DNA of 63,662 bases from GCA-2862585 sp036340235 (GTDB lineage: Bacteria > Bacteroidota > Bacteroidia > Flavobacteriales > UBA7312): the NCBI GenBank assembly GCA_036340235.1, contig JAYYZE010000027.1, forward strand, positions 1 to 63,662, given 5' to 3'. Each line of letters opens with the position of its first letter. Position 1 is the stretch's first letter. This document shows, in pieces, positions 35,499 through 44,562 of this stretch. The notes under the pieces were generated by a model that was not told the origin of the DNA, did no database searches, and worked only from the letters and a program-made list of their open reading frames with translations. Both the position numbers and the translations under genes were made by a program.

Positions 35499-36561
35499 AT
35501 TTGTCTAATTGGTTAACATTGTTTAAATCTTCAAATGCTTGTACGAGTCTTTCTTTGAAAGTATCTTCTCCTTTTCTTAGCCAAACCCTGGGATCGTAAT
35601 ATTTTTTATTGGGGATGTCATCGCCCTCTGGATTGCCAATTTGGGTACTTATGTAATCTATTTTTTCTAACATGTATTCTCTTACCCCTTTCGTAAAAGC
35701 GTACTGAAAGTCGGTGTCTAAATTCATTTTAATAACGCCGTAGCCAATGGCTTCTCTAATGTCTTCAACTGAAGAGCCAGAGCCCCCATGAAAGACGAAA
35801 TCTACAGGGTTGTCTTTGGTGTTAAAATAACTTTGAATGTGAGTCTGTGAATTTTTCAAAATAATGGGTTGTAAGTCTACATTTCCAGGCTTATATACGC
35901 CATGCACATTGCCAAAAGCAGCGGCAACCATGAATTTATCACTCACTTTCATGAGTTCTTCATAAGCATAGGCTACCTCTTCAGGTTGGGTATATAATTT
36001 GGAGCTATCCACGCCTGTATTGTCCACGCCATCTTCTTCGCCTCCAGTAATACCTAATTCTATTTCAAGGGTCATACCCATTTTACTCATTCTTTCCAGA
36101 TACCTTTTACAAATGTCTATATTTTCTTCTAGTGGTTCTTCTGACAAGTCTAGCATATGTGAGCTGTAGAGGGATTTACCGTAAACTTTATAAAATTCTT
36201 CGCCAGCATCTAGCAATCCATCAATCCAAGGTAGTAGTTTTTTGGCACAATGGTCTGTGTGAAGTATAACAGTAGCTCCATAGAGTTCGGCTAATTCATG
36301 AACGTGCTTGGCTCCTGAAATTCCGCCTGCTATCGCAGCTTGGTGGTCGGTGTTTGAAAGACCTTTCCCTGCAAAAAATTGACAACCGCCAGCCGAAAAT
36401 TGTACAAAGGCCGCTGATCTGATGGCACTGGCCGTTTCCAATACGGCATTGGTACTACTGGTGTTCACTACGTTGATGGCTGGAAGTGCGTAAGAGTATT
36501 TTTTGGCATGTGCAAAAATTGCTTGTACTTCGTGGCCTGTTGCCACCCCTTTCTTTATCAT
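35485..36561 (-). CDS. fbaA: Class II fructose-bisphosphate aldolase
   Basis: 358 aa. Cleaves fructose 1,6-bisphosphate with a zinc ion. YSYALPAINVVNTSS, ILHTDHCAKKLLPW (metal His residues), LEIELGITGGEEDGVDN, AAFGNVHGVYKPGNV and FVFHGGSGSS are class IIA signatures. First gene of an fbaA-accD unit. Confidence 0.97.
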   Translation of the reverse strand: MIKKGVATGHEVQAIFAHAKKYSYALPAINVVNTSSTNAVLETASAIRSAAFVQFSAGGCQFFAGKGLSNTDHQAAIAGGISGAKHVHELAELYGATVILHTDHCAKKLLPWIDGLLDAGEEFYKVYGKSLYSSHMLDLSEEPLEENIDICKRYLERMSKMGMTLEIELGITGGEEDGVDNTGVDSSKLYTQPEEVAYAYEELMKVSDKFMVAAAFGNVHGVYKPGNVDLQPIILKNSQTHIQSYFNTKDNPVDFVFHGGSGSSVEDIREAIGYGVIKMNLDTDFQYAFTKGVREYMLEKIDYISTQIGNPEGDDIPNKKYYDPRVWLRKGEDTFKERLVQAFEDLNNVNQLDKYGLV

Positions 36562-36664
36562 TGTAAGTAAATTTTAAATTTTCACAAATGTATTAAATCA
36601 TATATGCAAAGAACTTATTATTAAGTTAAATTTTATACATTGGGGCTAAAGTTTTAAACAATAC

Positions 36665-37387
36665 ATGCTAACATCTCAAGAAATAAAACTGATTAAATCT
36701 CTTGGCCTCAAAAAAAACAGAGTCAAACTTGGTCTGTTTGCTGTAGAGGGCGAAAAAACCTTAGGTGAATTTATAAATTCTGGATGGGAGATTGAGGCGC
36801 TCTTTGCTACTAACCAGTGGTCGGGGGTCGGGGCAGTACGTATTTCAGAAAAGGAATTGAAGCGTATTTCCTTTTTAAAATCTCCTAACAAGGTTTTAGC
36901 CTTGGTCAAAATTAATTCGCAACTAATTGATGTTCAGGGAGAAATAGTAATAGCGCTTGATGGGGTAAGCGATCCTGGTAATTTGGGAACCATTATCCGC
37001 TTGGCCGATTGGTTTGGGGTTAAACACATCTGTTGCTCATCAAATGTGGTGGATTGTTTCAATCCAAAAGTGGTACAAGCAACTATGGGCTCCTTGTCTA
37101 GAGTGCATTTGCACTATGGTAATCTAAAGGACATGCTGACTTCATTAAACGATTACGAATTGTTTTGCACGGTTTTGGATGGTCCACCAACCAGTACTTT
37201 AAGAAATTTTAACAAAAAAGTGATTGTCTTTGGAAATGAAAGTCATGGAGTTAGCGCTGAAATACAGGGTATTTGTAGTTATACTGTTAATATTCCGAAA
37301 CACATGGAATCCAAAGCCGAGTCGCTAAATGTTGCTGTTGCTTGTGGTATTTGCTTGTCGAGTAGCTTTTCTGGTACTGGAAGATGA
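36665..37387 (+). CDS. TrmH/SpoU family RNA 2'-O-methyltransferase
   Basis: 240 aa. An N-terminal substrate-binding region (LKKNRVKLGLFAVEGEKTL) precedes the SPOUT domain: LDGVSDPGNLGTIIRLADWFG (motif 1), VVQATMGSLSRV, VFGNESHGVS (motif 2) and the knot end KAESLNVAVACGICL (motif 3). It methylates a ribose in tRNA or 23S rRNA; the target cannot be told from sequence. Its 3' end overlaps a convergent small gene by 63 bp. Confidence 0.92.
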   Translation: MLTSQEIKLIKSLGLKKNRVKLGLFAVEGEKTLGEFINSGWEIEALFATNQWSGVGAVRISEKELKRISFLKSPNKVLALVKINSQLIDVQGEIVIALDGVSDPGNLGTIIRLADWFGVKHICCSSNVVDCFNPKVVQATMGSLSRVHLHYGNLKDMLTSLNDYELFCTVLDGPPTSTLRNFNKKVIVFGNESHGVSAEIQGICSYTVNIPKHMESKAESLNVAVACGICLSSSFSGTGR

Positions 37388-37633
37388 TCGAAGTCCAAGC
37401 CAACCACAAGATCTACAATAGTATCGCCTAAAAGAAAACAAATCAAAACAAATTCTGTTTAGTAATTTGTCGTAAAGCGTTCTTTTGTGAAGATCTAGTG
37501 GAGCCTCGCAGCACGGACATGCGTTATCTGTGTATCTCGTTTTTATTTTTGATTTGAATTTAATGCACCTAAGAAAAAATAAGCAAAACAAAAATAACAC
37601 ACAACTAAGAGTAATTGCTGTTATAAAACTCAA
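37325..37633 (-). CDS. Membrane-anchored zinc-ribbon protein
   Basis: 102 aa. One N-terminal helix (~5-23) is followed by a basic stretch and two Cys pairs, CPCC and YYCRSCGWLGLR, spaced as a zinc ribbon. The last ~20 codons overlap the end of the methyltransferase gene on the other strand and read SSSSTRKATRQANTTS, a low-complexity tail that may simply be the price of the overlap. Similar YxCxxCGWxG(L/K)R proteins occur in Bacteroidota; function unknown. Confidence 0.65.
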   Translation of the reverse strand: MSFITAITLSCVLFLFCLFFLRCIKFKSKIKTRYTDNACPCCEAPLDLHKRTLYDKLLNRICFDLFSFRRYYCRSCGWLGLRSSSSTRKATRQANTTSNSNI

Positions 37634-37691
37634 TTTGTTAAAATTAAATTACAATTTTACTTTTTTTTTAGTAAAAAACAAAATTTTACCC

Positions 37692-38402
37692 TTATTCAAA
37701 GGTAAAAGAAATAGTTATTCCTCTAGTTTTTAGTGATTTGATGGATTGACTATAAACGCTGTCGTCATCAGCTTTTAGGTTGGATACTCCAAAATGGGCT
37801 TTGAGTTCTGGTGAAAACTTGAAATACGGAAAATAAAAGTCAAATCCCAAACCGAACTCGTATGAGAAGTCATGGTTTTTTATCTTAACTATTTGTTGAT
37901 TTTCATCATCGATATTTTTTTGAGATGCTAAATCCAAGGCATATTTCAGACCAGTTATTAAGTACGCCCTTCCATTGTTATATCTATCAGATTTGTATTT
38001 AATGAGAATTGGTAATTCAATAAATGTGGATTCAATTTTTTTGTTGACTTCAAAGAATTGGTAGTCCTCCAATACATTTTCTTGCTGCCTGAAAACGTAC
38101 TGTATTCGTCGTTCTGCTAGCGATAAGGTTGGAATGGCTCTCAAGTCGAAGCGTCTTCCTAGTTGATAATTGGATACGATTCCAAGATTAAATCCTTTCT
38201 GGTCTTGGGATTTAATCACAAATAACTGCTCCTCTTGCTGAGTGTTTTGCATAATTTTGAAATCAAGAATATTTAAGCCAATCAAAAAACCAAAATGCAG
38301 TTTCTGTTTTTCATAGTTTGGCAAATTCATGGGTACTTTGTATCGTTGGCCATAGACCATGAAAGTGGACATAATTAAACACAGAAACATTATTTTCTTC
38401 AT
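37692..38402 (-). CDS. porT: T9SS protein PorT (outer-membrane barrel)
   Basis: 236 aa. Signal peptide 1-18. The early PNYEKQKLHFGFLIGLNILDF is the PorT hallmark; amphipathic strands follow and the end SFTFE fits a barrel. PorT (SprT in gliding flavobacteria) is required for type IX secretion. It lies 27 bp downstream of ubiE, the gene order I recall from other Flavobacteriia. Its presence explains the many cargo proteins with sorting domains in this window. Confidence 0.88.
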   Translation of the reverse strand: MKKIMFLCLIMSTFMVYGQRYKVPMNLPNYEKQKLHFGFLIGLNILDFKIMQNTQQEEQLFVIKSQDQKGFNLGIVSNYQLGRRFDLRAIPTLSLAERRIQYVFRQQENVLEDYQFFEVNKKIESTFIELPILIKYKSDRYNNGRAYLITGLKYALDLASQKNIDDENQQIVKIKNHDFSYEFGLGFDFYFPYFKFSPELKAHFGVSNLKADDDSVYSQSIKSLKTRGITISFTFE

Positions 38403-38429
38403 ATTACTTATATCGATAAATAATACAAT

Positions 38430-39158
38430 TTATTTTGAAGCGATGTAAAGAATAGCGACACCAAATGTTAAAGGTTTGTATTGTACCTCTTTGAATCCTA
38501 TGGTTTGTAATTTATTCAAAAAGGCCTTTCTGCTAGGGAATGCTTCAACTGATTGAGGTAGATAGGAGTAGGCCGACTTGTCTTTTGAAAACAGTTTGCC
38601 AATCCATGGTAAAAGGCCCTTAAAATAGAGGTTATATAACTGCTTGAATGGAAAGCTGACGGGTTCAGCGGGTTCTATTATGGCCATCTTTCCATCTTTT
38701 TTTAGAACCCTGTACATTTCTTTTAGTCCTTTGTCGAGGTCTTCAAAATTTCTAACTCCAAAGCCAGCGGTAATGGCGTCAAAGGTATTTTCGTCAAAAA
38801 TTAGCTTTTCAGCATCGCCATTTTGCATATCAATTAAACTGTCTAGTTCTTTCTTTTTGATTTTTGTTCGACCATGTACTAACATGTTGTTGGATATATC
38901 TACTCCTATAATTTTTTTTGGTTTTATCTTGGCGGCTTCAATGGCTAGATCACCGGTACCCGTAGCAATATCTAAAATAGTCTGTGGGGCAACAGAAGCT
39001 ATTTCTTTTATTGCACGTCTTCGCCAACTTATATCAATACCTAGCGATAAGAAATGATTTAGAAAATCATATCTGTTGGCAATGGCATCGAACATTTTGG
39101 CAACCTGTTCTTTTTTTGAAGAATTAGTATTTTGGTAGGGTTTTACGTTTGTTCCCAA
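38430..39158 (-). CDS. ubiE: Demethylmenaquinone methyltransferase
   Basis: 242 aa. AKMFDAIANRYDFLNHFLSLGID, WRRRAIKEI, ILDIATGTGDLAIEA (SAM motif I), GVDISNNML, ITAGFGVRNFEDLDKGLKEMYRVLK and PQSVEAFPS define UbiE/MenG. It adds the last methyl group to menaquinone. The precursor probably comes from the futalosine pathway, since mqnE is also here. Upstream of porT. Confidence 0.96.
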   Translation of the reverse strand: MGTNVKPYQNTNSSKKEQVAKMFDAIANRYDFLNHFLSLGIDISWRRRAIKEIASVAPQTILDIATGTGDLAIEAAKIKPKKIIGVDISNNMLVHGRTKIKKKELDSLIDMQNGDAEKLIFDENTFDAITAGFGVRNFEDLDKGLKEMYRVLKKDGKMAIIEPAEPVSFPFKQLYNLYFKGLLPWIGKLFSKDKSAYSYLPQSVEAFPSRKAFLNKLQTIGFKEVQYKPLTFGVAILYIASK

Positions 39159-39189
39159 AGTTGAATAAATTTGTCTGCAAAGATAGGCA

Positions 39190-41418
39190 TTATTCGATAT
39201 TCTTTCGCTCAGTGCTGTTTACAAAAAGAATATTTCCTATGTCATTGTATCCTTCAAAAATATCCAATTTTTGCTTTTTTACTAATTCACCTCTAAAACC
39301 AATAATAGTTAGGTCCGCATTTTGAGAACGTTCATTAATAATATCTTTGGTGCTAATATCCTCATCATAAGGAACCATTTTCATATTTCTGGGAGAAATT
39401 GGTAAACGCCCTGATTCAATGTAATCGAACATTTGATTTTTGTAATCTTCAAACTGATTTTTTGGGTAAATGGTAAAGACTTTTATTTGAGCGTTTTTCC
39501 ATTCTGGATGACCAAGAATAATATAGGCCAATAATATCATCATGTTGGAATTTTCATAGTCCCTGGATGAAATCCAAATGTGAATTTCTTCTTTTTTATC
39601 AATTTTTTCATTGTTTGAGCGCATAATGGCTACATCGTAGCCTGTTGTGTGTAATAGGTTAAAATTGCTAATCACATCTTCAAAAGAGGCCTTTTCGGAA
39701 TCGCAATACTCTAAAAGAATAAGGTTGTTGTCCTTACCTGAAATGCTAGAAAGTTGAACGACTTGAGCTAGAGCCGAAGTATATGATGGTGAAATCATTG
39801 TGTCAATGTAGACGTTTGTTTTTTTCTCTTTCAAAAGGTGATGTTTCACGTTTTTGGATTCTTCATAGGTTTTGGTGCTCAAGTACCCTTTTATGAAATG
39901 TATGTACGTGCCGAATCCATATTTATAGGAAATCCACTTGGTCATATCAAAGCCGTTGGTCCGCTTAAAATAGGCATCGCTAATGCAAACCACAAACGGT
40001 CTCCAATGAACACTTTTTTCAATGCCATCGCTTTTACGCTGAAGAAAAATTTGTAGTTGCCTGGCAATTTGTTCAAGAACGTCCTTGAATAAGTTCACAA
40101 ATTCTCTTTTATCAGAAGAACGACGACTGATGAATCGATAAAACAAACTCATCAATAATATGGATACAATTGCAAATAGGGTGTCCATTTTGAACATTAG
40201 CCAAATGGATAGAATAGCTCCAAGCAAGGAGACATACCATCTAGATTTAAAAACTGGTCTGTAGGATGGATCGCCTGAAAAGTGCTCTAAAAAAGAAATC
40301 AAACAAATGGCTCCATAGGTGACCATAAAAAACATAGCAATAATTCTGGCAACAAAGTCAATGTCGCCAATTAACACAAAGACAAATGCAATAAAGCAAG
40401 TGATTAATGTACTATTGAAAGGTTCGTTCCTTTTTGTTTTTGATAGCCAGCTGTCAAGTGTTGGGTTTGGAAAGATTTTGTCTTTTGCCAATGCTTGCAG
40501 TGTTCGAGGAGCTACCATTACAGATCCAAGGGCAGACGATACAGCAGCACATGCTAATCCTATTGGAATGATAGGTCCCCAGATAGCTATGTCACTCATT
40601 ACCATTTGATTGCTGGCTAGATTTTCCAGAGTGGTTGACATAGTCAGCTTGAAAGCCACAAGCACGTAAATTACAGCTCCTAGAATAGTGGCTATTATGG
40701 TTCCTCTTGGAATAGAAACTCTTGGCTCTTTCAAGTCACCCGAAAGACCTAAGCCAGCAGATATACCTGTGAAAGCAGGGAAAATAATAGTAAAAACATA
40801 AAAGAAATCATCTGATTCATTTACCGATGAAAAAAAATTGACTTCGCTAAAGGACATGGAGTTTTTTCCTAAAAAAAATAGTATCAAGGATAGAAATATG
40901 ATACTGGCTACAACGTACAGAGCTCGAATTCCTAAATTAGCACCTTTGAATAAAATTAGGGTTGATAACAGAGCCATTGATGCTAGTCCAATGTATTTTT
41001 TATTTGTCAAAAAATAAACCAAGGAGCCTAACTGATAATGTTCGTTCAAGTAATGACTGAATGGGATGAAGGCTTCAGAAAAAGCAATGATATAAAAAGA
41101 AATACTAATGGCTTGTGATAAAAAAAGAGCTACACCGATAGCTGCTCCAATATTAATTCCAAAAGATCGAGAAATCACGTAATAATCCCCACCACCTTCT
41201 ACTTTTCTATTGGTTGCAATTTCCGCAATGGCAAGAGCTGTTGGTATAGTAACGGCGTGCCCTAAGAAAATAATCGCTAAAGCACCTAAGAAACCCACAT
41301 TACCTACTGCGTAGCCAAATCTAAGAAATAAGATTGCACCTAGTATGGTGCTGATAGAAGCCATAAACACCGGCGTGGTACCGAATTGACCATGACTTTC
41401 TTTTGGTCGCTTTGACAT
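39190..41418 (-). CDS. SLC12-like amino acid permease / cation-chloride cotransporter homologue
   Basis: 742 aa. About 12 helices occupy residues ~12-440. QFGTTPVFMASISTILGAILFLRFGYAVG is helix 1 of the APC fold, and GGGDYYVISRSFG, FTGISAGLGLSGDLKEPRVSIPRGT and VMVAPRTLQALAKDKIFP are typical of SLC12 homologues. A ~270-residue cytoplasmic C-domain follows. Bacterial members may carry K+/Cl- or amino acids; substrate unproven. Divergent from a K+ channel gene 82 bp away. Confidence 0.85.
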   Translation of the reverse strand: MSKRPKESHGQFGTTPVFMASISTILGAILFLRFGYAVGNVGFLGALAIIFLGHAVTIPTALAIAEIATNRKVEGGGDYYVISRSFGINIGAAIGVALFLSQAISISFYIIAFSEAFIPFSHYLNEHYQLGSLVYFLTNKKYIGLASMALLSTLILFKGANLGIRALYVVASIIFLSLILFFLGKNSMSFSEVNFFSSVNESDDFFYVFTIIFPAFTGISAGLGLSGDLKEPRVSIPRGTIIATILGAVIYVLVAFKLTMSTTLENLASNQMVMSDIAIWGPIIPIGLACAAVSSALGSVMVAPRTLQALAKDKIFPNPTLDSWLSKTKRNEPFNSTLITCFIAFVFVLIGDIDFVARIIAMFFMVTYGAICLISFLEHFSGDPSYRPVFKSRWYVSLLGAILSIWLMFKMDTLFAIVSILLMSLFYRFISRRSSDKREFVNLFKDVLEQIARQLQIFLQRKSDGIEKSVHWRPFVVCISDAYFKRTNGFDMTKWISYKYGFGTYIHFIKGYLSTKTYEESKNVKHHLLKEKKTNVYIDTMISPSYTSALAQVVQLSSISGKDNNLILLEYCDSEKASFEDVISNFNLLHTTGYDVAIMRSNNEKIDKKEEIHIWISSRDYENSNMMILLAYIILGHPEWKNAQIKVFTIYPKNQFEDYKNQMFDYIESGRLPISPRNMKMVPYDEDISTKDIINERSQNADLTIIGFRGELVKKQKLDIFEGYNDIGNILFVNSTERKNIE

Positions 41419-41500
41419 TATTGTGATTTAGAATTGCTAAAGTATAAAATTACAATAATTTGAGTCAAAATTTTTAAATAGTCTTAAATTCGCAATCGGA

Positions 41501-42301
41501 ATGGACAGAAATAGAATTCATGAAATAATTTTTGAAGCCGATACAAAAGAGGGAAAACTTTTTGATATTGTTTTACTGATTTTAATATTATTGTCGGTTC
41601 TGGGCGTGATATTGTCAAGTGTTCAGTCTATCGACTCCAAGTTTGGCTTTCTACTTGGTTTTTTTGAATGGACGTTTACTATTTTGTTTACAATTGAATA
41701 TATTTTAAGGATATATTCCATCAACAAACCTTTGAAATATATTTTTTCATTTATGGGCATCATAGACTTTTTGTCTATAATACCTACGTATCTTGTCTTT
41801 TTTTATCCCCCATTGTATGTTCTTGTTGATATAAGAATTATTCGATTAATTAGGGTTTTTAGAATTTTTAAACTTTCTAGCTATTTGAGAGGTGCTAACG
41901 TAATGCAGATTGCTTTACGTTCTTCGCAGCCAAAAATCATTGTTTTTCTCTTGTCCATTAGTTTGGTAGTAGTGGTGTTAGGAACTTTGATGTACATTAT
42001 TGAGGGGCAAAAAAATGGCTTTGAAGATATTCCAAAATCTATCTACTGGGCTGTGGTAACTCTTACTACTGTAGGTTATGGCGACGTAGTTCCAGTAACT
42101 TCCTTGGGTAAAGTCTTGGCTTCAGTAATTATGATTTTGGGATATGGTATAATAGCTGTTCCAACTGGAATTGTTTCGGCCTCAATGGTTAAGGCATCCC
42201 AAAATAAGGTCAGTACCCAAGCATGCAGAGAATGCTCAAGAGAAGGTCATGAAGTAGATGCTGTTCATTGTAAATTTTGTGGATCTAGATTAAACGAATA
42301 G
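41501..42301 (+). CDS. Voltage-gated-type potassium channel with C-terminal zinc ribbon
   Basis: 266 aa. Six helices: S4 carries spaced arginines (DIRIIRLIRVFRIFKLSSYL, ~110-128) and the pore has TLTTVGYGDVVPVT (~187-200), the K+ selectivity filter. The C-terminus has CRECSREGH and CKFCGSRL, two CxxC pairs that form a zinc ribbon (~243-265) and may regulate gating. The stop overlaps convergent rfaE1 by 17 bp. Confidence 0.92.
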   Translation: MDRNRIHEIIFEADTKEGKLFDIVLLILILLSVLGVILSSVQSIDSKFGFLLGFFEWTFTILFTIEYILRIYSINKPLKYIFSFMGIIDFLSIIPTYLVFFYPPLYVLVDIRIIRLIRVFRIFKLSSYLRGANVMQIALRSSQPKIIVFLLSISLVVVVLGTLMYIIEGQKNGFEDIPKSIYWAVVTLTTVGYGDVVPVTSLGKVLASVIMILGYGIIAVPTGIVSASMVKASQNKVSTQACRECSREGHEVDAVHCKFCGSRLNE

Positions 42302-43256
42302 CTTCTTTCAATAGTCGCTCTTTTTCAATAGGATTGACTCCAACTTTTTCACAAGACAAACCGCCAGCCAGATTTGAAAGGGATATGATTTCTTTGGTTT
42401 GCAAATTAGACGCTAAGGCACAAGCGGCAGTAGCAATCACACAATCTCCTGCTCCTGACACATCTATAATTTGACGATCGAATGCTGGCTGTAGCAGGTT
42501 ACATTGATTGTTTTGAATGAACATGCCGTGTTCTGACAGTGTCAAAAGAAGGTGTTGAGCGTCTAGTTTTTTTCTGATTTTTTCAATTGTATTATTCAAC
42601 AATTCATAATTATCAATATTTATTGAAATGTCGCATTGTTCTTGAAGTTCATTTTGGTTAGGCTTAAACAAATGCGCCCCTTTATATAGCCAAAAGTTGT
42701 TTTTTTTTGGATCAACAAGAATGTATTTTTTTAACTGCTTGGCATTTGAAATCAGCGTTTCTATGACCGTTGGAGTGAGAATACCCTTGTTGTAATCTTG
42801 AAAAATAACGGCATCTACTTCTTTCATGAGCGCAAGCGTGTTTTCAATAAAGGCCTTTTCTTTAATTATTGGGTGATTATCTTCATCATCTAAACGTAGC
42901 TGGTGCTTGTTTTCGGCAATTACACGTGTTTTTGTAGTTGTTTTTCTGTGCTCTGTTAGCACACCTTGGCTATCAAGTCCATGTCGATTCATCAAATCAA
43001 AAAACTCAGACTTTTCACTTCCAACAACAGAACAAAGAATGGGAGTAACGCCAAGAGATTTTAGATTGACAGCAACGTTTGCTGCACCGCCAAGGCGTTG
43101 TTCATGACTGTGAATGTCAACTATTGGAATTGGTGCTTCTGGAGATTGTCTATTAATCGTTCCCCAAAGATAGGCATCAATCATAGCATCGCCAATAACT
43201 AACATTCGTAAATTTTTGAATGAGTCAAATACTAATTTCCAATTAGAACGACTCAA
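42285..43256 (-). CDS. rfaE1: Heptose-7-phosphate kinase (PfkB family, RfaE1/HldE-N-like)
   Basis: 323 aa. MLVIGDAMIDAYLWGTINRQSPEAPIPI and RLGGAANVAVNLKSLG are the substrate-binding start of HldE kinase domains; DVSGAGDCVIATAACAL carries the PfkB catalytic Asp and anion hole. It phosphorylates D-glycero-beta-D-manno-heptose 7-phosphate on the way to LPS heptose. The nucleotidyltransferase half of HldE is absent, as in organisms with separate rfaE1/rfaE2. Two bp downstream of aspC. Confidence 0.88.
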   Translation of the reverse strand: MSRSNWKLVFDSFKNLRMLVIGDAMIDAYLWGTINRQSPEAPIPIVDIHSHEQRLGGAANVAVNLKSLGVTPILCSVVGSEKSEFFDLMNRHGLDSQGVLTEHRKTTTKTRVIAENKHQLRLDDEDNHPIIKEKAFIENTLALMKEVDAVIFQDYNKGILTPTVIETLISNAKQLKKYILVDPKKNNFWLYKGAHLFKPNQNELQEQCDISINIDNYELLNNTIEKIRKKLDAQHLLLTLSEHGMFIQNNQCNLLQPAFDRQIIDVSGAGDCVIATAACALASNLQTKEIISLSNLAGGLSCEKVGVNPIEKERLLKEAIRLI

Positions 43257-43258
43257 AA

Positions 43259-44455
43259 CTAACTTAGTTTGGTTAAAGATTTTTTGATGCGTTGCAAAGC
43301 ATCGATAATGTGTTTATCGGAAGCAGCATAAGAAATTCTAACACAATGAGGAGTTCCAAAGGCTTCTCCGGCGACTAAGGCAACATGGCTGTCGTGAAGT
43401 AGAAACATGCAAAAATCAGAAGATGTGTTTATGGTTATTTTTCCGTCTGTTTTTCCGAAATAATAAGACACATCGGGAAACACATAAAATGCACCGCTAG
43501 GGATATTGGTTTTGATGCCGGGGATGTCATTTAACAAATCCAGAATAAGATTCCTACGTTTAAGGAAGGTATCTCTCATAAAGTTCACCTCATTCGGGTT
43601 GGTAATCATGGCTTTTTCAGCAGCTTTTTGTGCAATGGCACACGTTGCAGATGTCACTTGACCTTGAATTTTAGTACATGCTTTGGCTATCCATTCGCTG
43701 GCAGCTATGTAGCCAACTCTCCAACCCGTCATGGCAAAGCCTTTGGATACGCCATTGACAGTAATTACTCTATCTTTTATGGCGTCTATTCGTGCCATGC
43801 TGAAATGGTCAATTCCATAGCGAATTAACTCATAGATTTCATCGCTGACAATAAAGATATCAGGGTGTTTTTCCAAAACATTTGCCAGTGCCATAAGTTC
43901 TTTCTCTGTGTAGACTGATCCGCTTGGGTTACAGGGTGAGCTAAAAATAATCATCTTTGTTTGAGGGGTAATGGCTTGTTCAAGCTGATGGGCTTGAATT
44001 TTGAAATCTGAATCAATAGAGGTAGGAATAATCACAGGGGTAGCCTCTCCAAGTTTTACCAATTCGAAATAACTTACCCAGAAGGGGGCAGGTAAAAGCA
44101 CTTCATCTCCATCGTTTAGCAAACTTAAACAAAGATTAGCAATAGATTGTTTGGCACCTGTTGATACGACAATGTGTTGTGGCTCGTAATCAAGTTGGTT
44201 GTCACGTTTAAGTTTATTACAGATAGCTTTTCTAAGCTCTATAAGACCTGGAACAGGCGTGTAATGAGAGAAGTTTTCATCTACAGCTTTTTTAGCAGCA
44301 TCTTTGATAAAGTCTGGGGTATTAAAATCAGGTTCTCCTAAGCTGAGTGCAATTATGTCGTGACCTTTTGATTTTAACTCTCTACTTATTCTTGCCATAG
44401 CTAGAGTAGCAGATTCTGAAAGGCGAGATAACCTTTTTGATACCTTTTCCGTCAT
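43259..44455 (-). CDS. aspC: Aspartate aminotransferase (PLP class I)
   Basis: 398 aa. SLGEPDFNTPDFI, STGAKQSIANL (PLP phosphate site), FSSPCNPSGSVY, IVSDEIYELIRYG, NGVSKGFAMTGWRVGY (PLP lysine in SKGFA) and RISYAASD (substrate Arg) fit subgroup Ib aspartate aminotransferases. Transfers the amino group between aspartate and 2-oxoglutarate. Co-transcribed with rfaE1 (2-bp gap). Confidence 0.94.
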   Translation of the reverse strand: MTEKVSKRLSRLSESATLAMARISRELKSKGHDIIALSLGEPDFNTPDFIKDAAKKAVDENFSHYTPVPGLIELRKAICNKLKRDNQLDYEPQHIVVSTGAKQSIANLCLSLLNDGDEVLLPAPFWVSYFELVKLGEATPVIIPTSIDSDFKIQAHQLEQAITPQTKMIIFSSPCNPSGSVYTEKELMALANVLEKHPDIFIVSDEIYELIRYGIDHFSMARIDAIKDRVITVNGVSKGFAMTGWRVGYIAASEWIAKACTKIQGQVTSATCAIAQKAAEKAMITNPNEVNFMRDTFLKRRNLILDLLNDIPGIKTNIPSGAFYVFPDVSYYFGKTDGKITINTSSDFCMFLLHDSHVALVAGEAFGTPHCVRISYAASDKHIIDALQRIKKSLTKLS

Positions 44456-44534
44456 GGTTTGATTTTAATAATTGCAAATCTATTAAATTGATGAGGTATT
44501 GGTTGATTTTTTTATCTTTTTTTTGTATTTTGAT

Positions 44535-44542
44535 TATCTTTG
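44535..44542 (+). promoter_or_regulatory. -7 box (TATCTTTG) for the FN3-like secreted protein
   Basis: A TAnnTTTG match 20 nt before the ATG at 44563. The upstream sequence is T-rich without a well-spaced TTG. Confidence 0.45.
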
Positions 44543-44562
44543 TACCAATATTGAATTAACCA

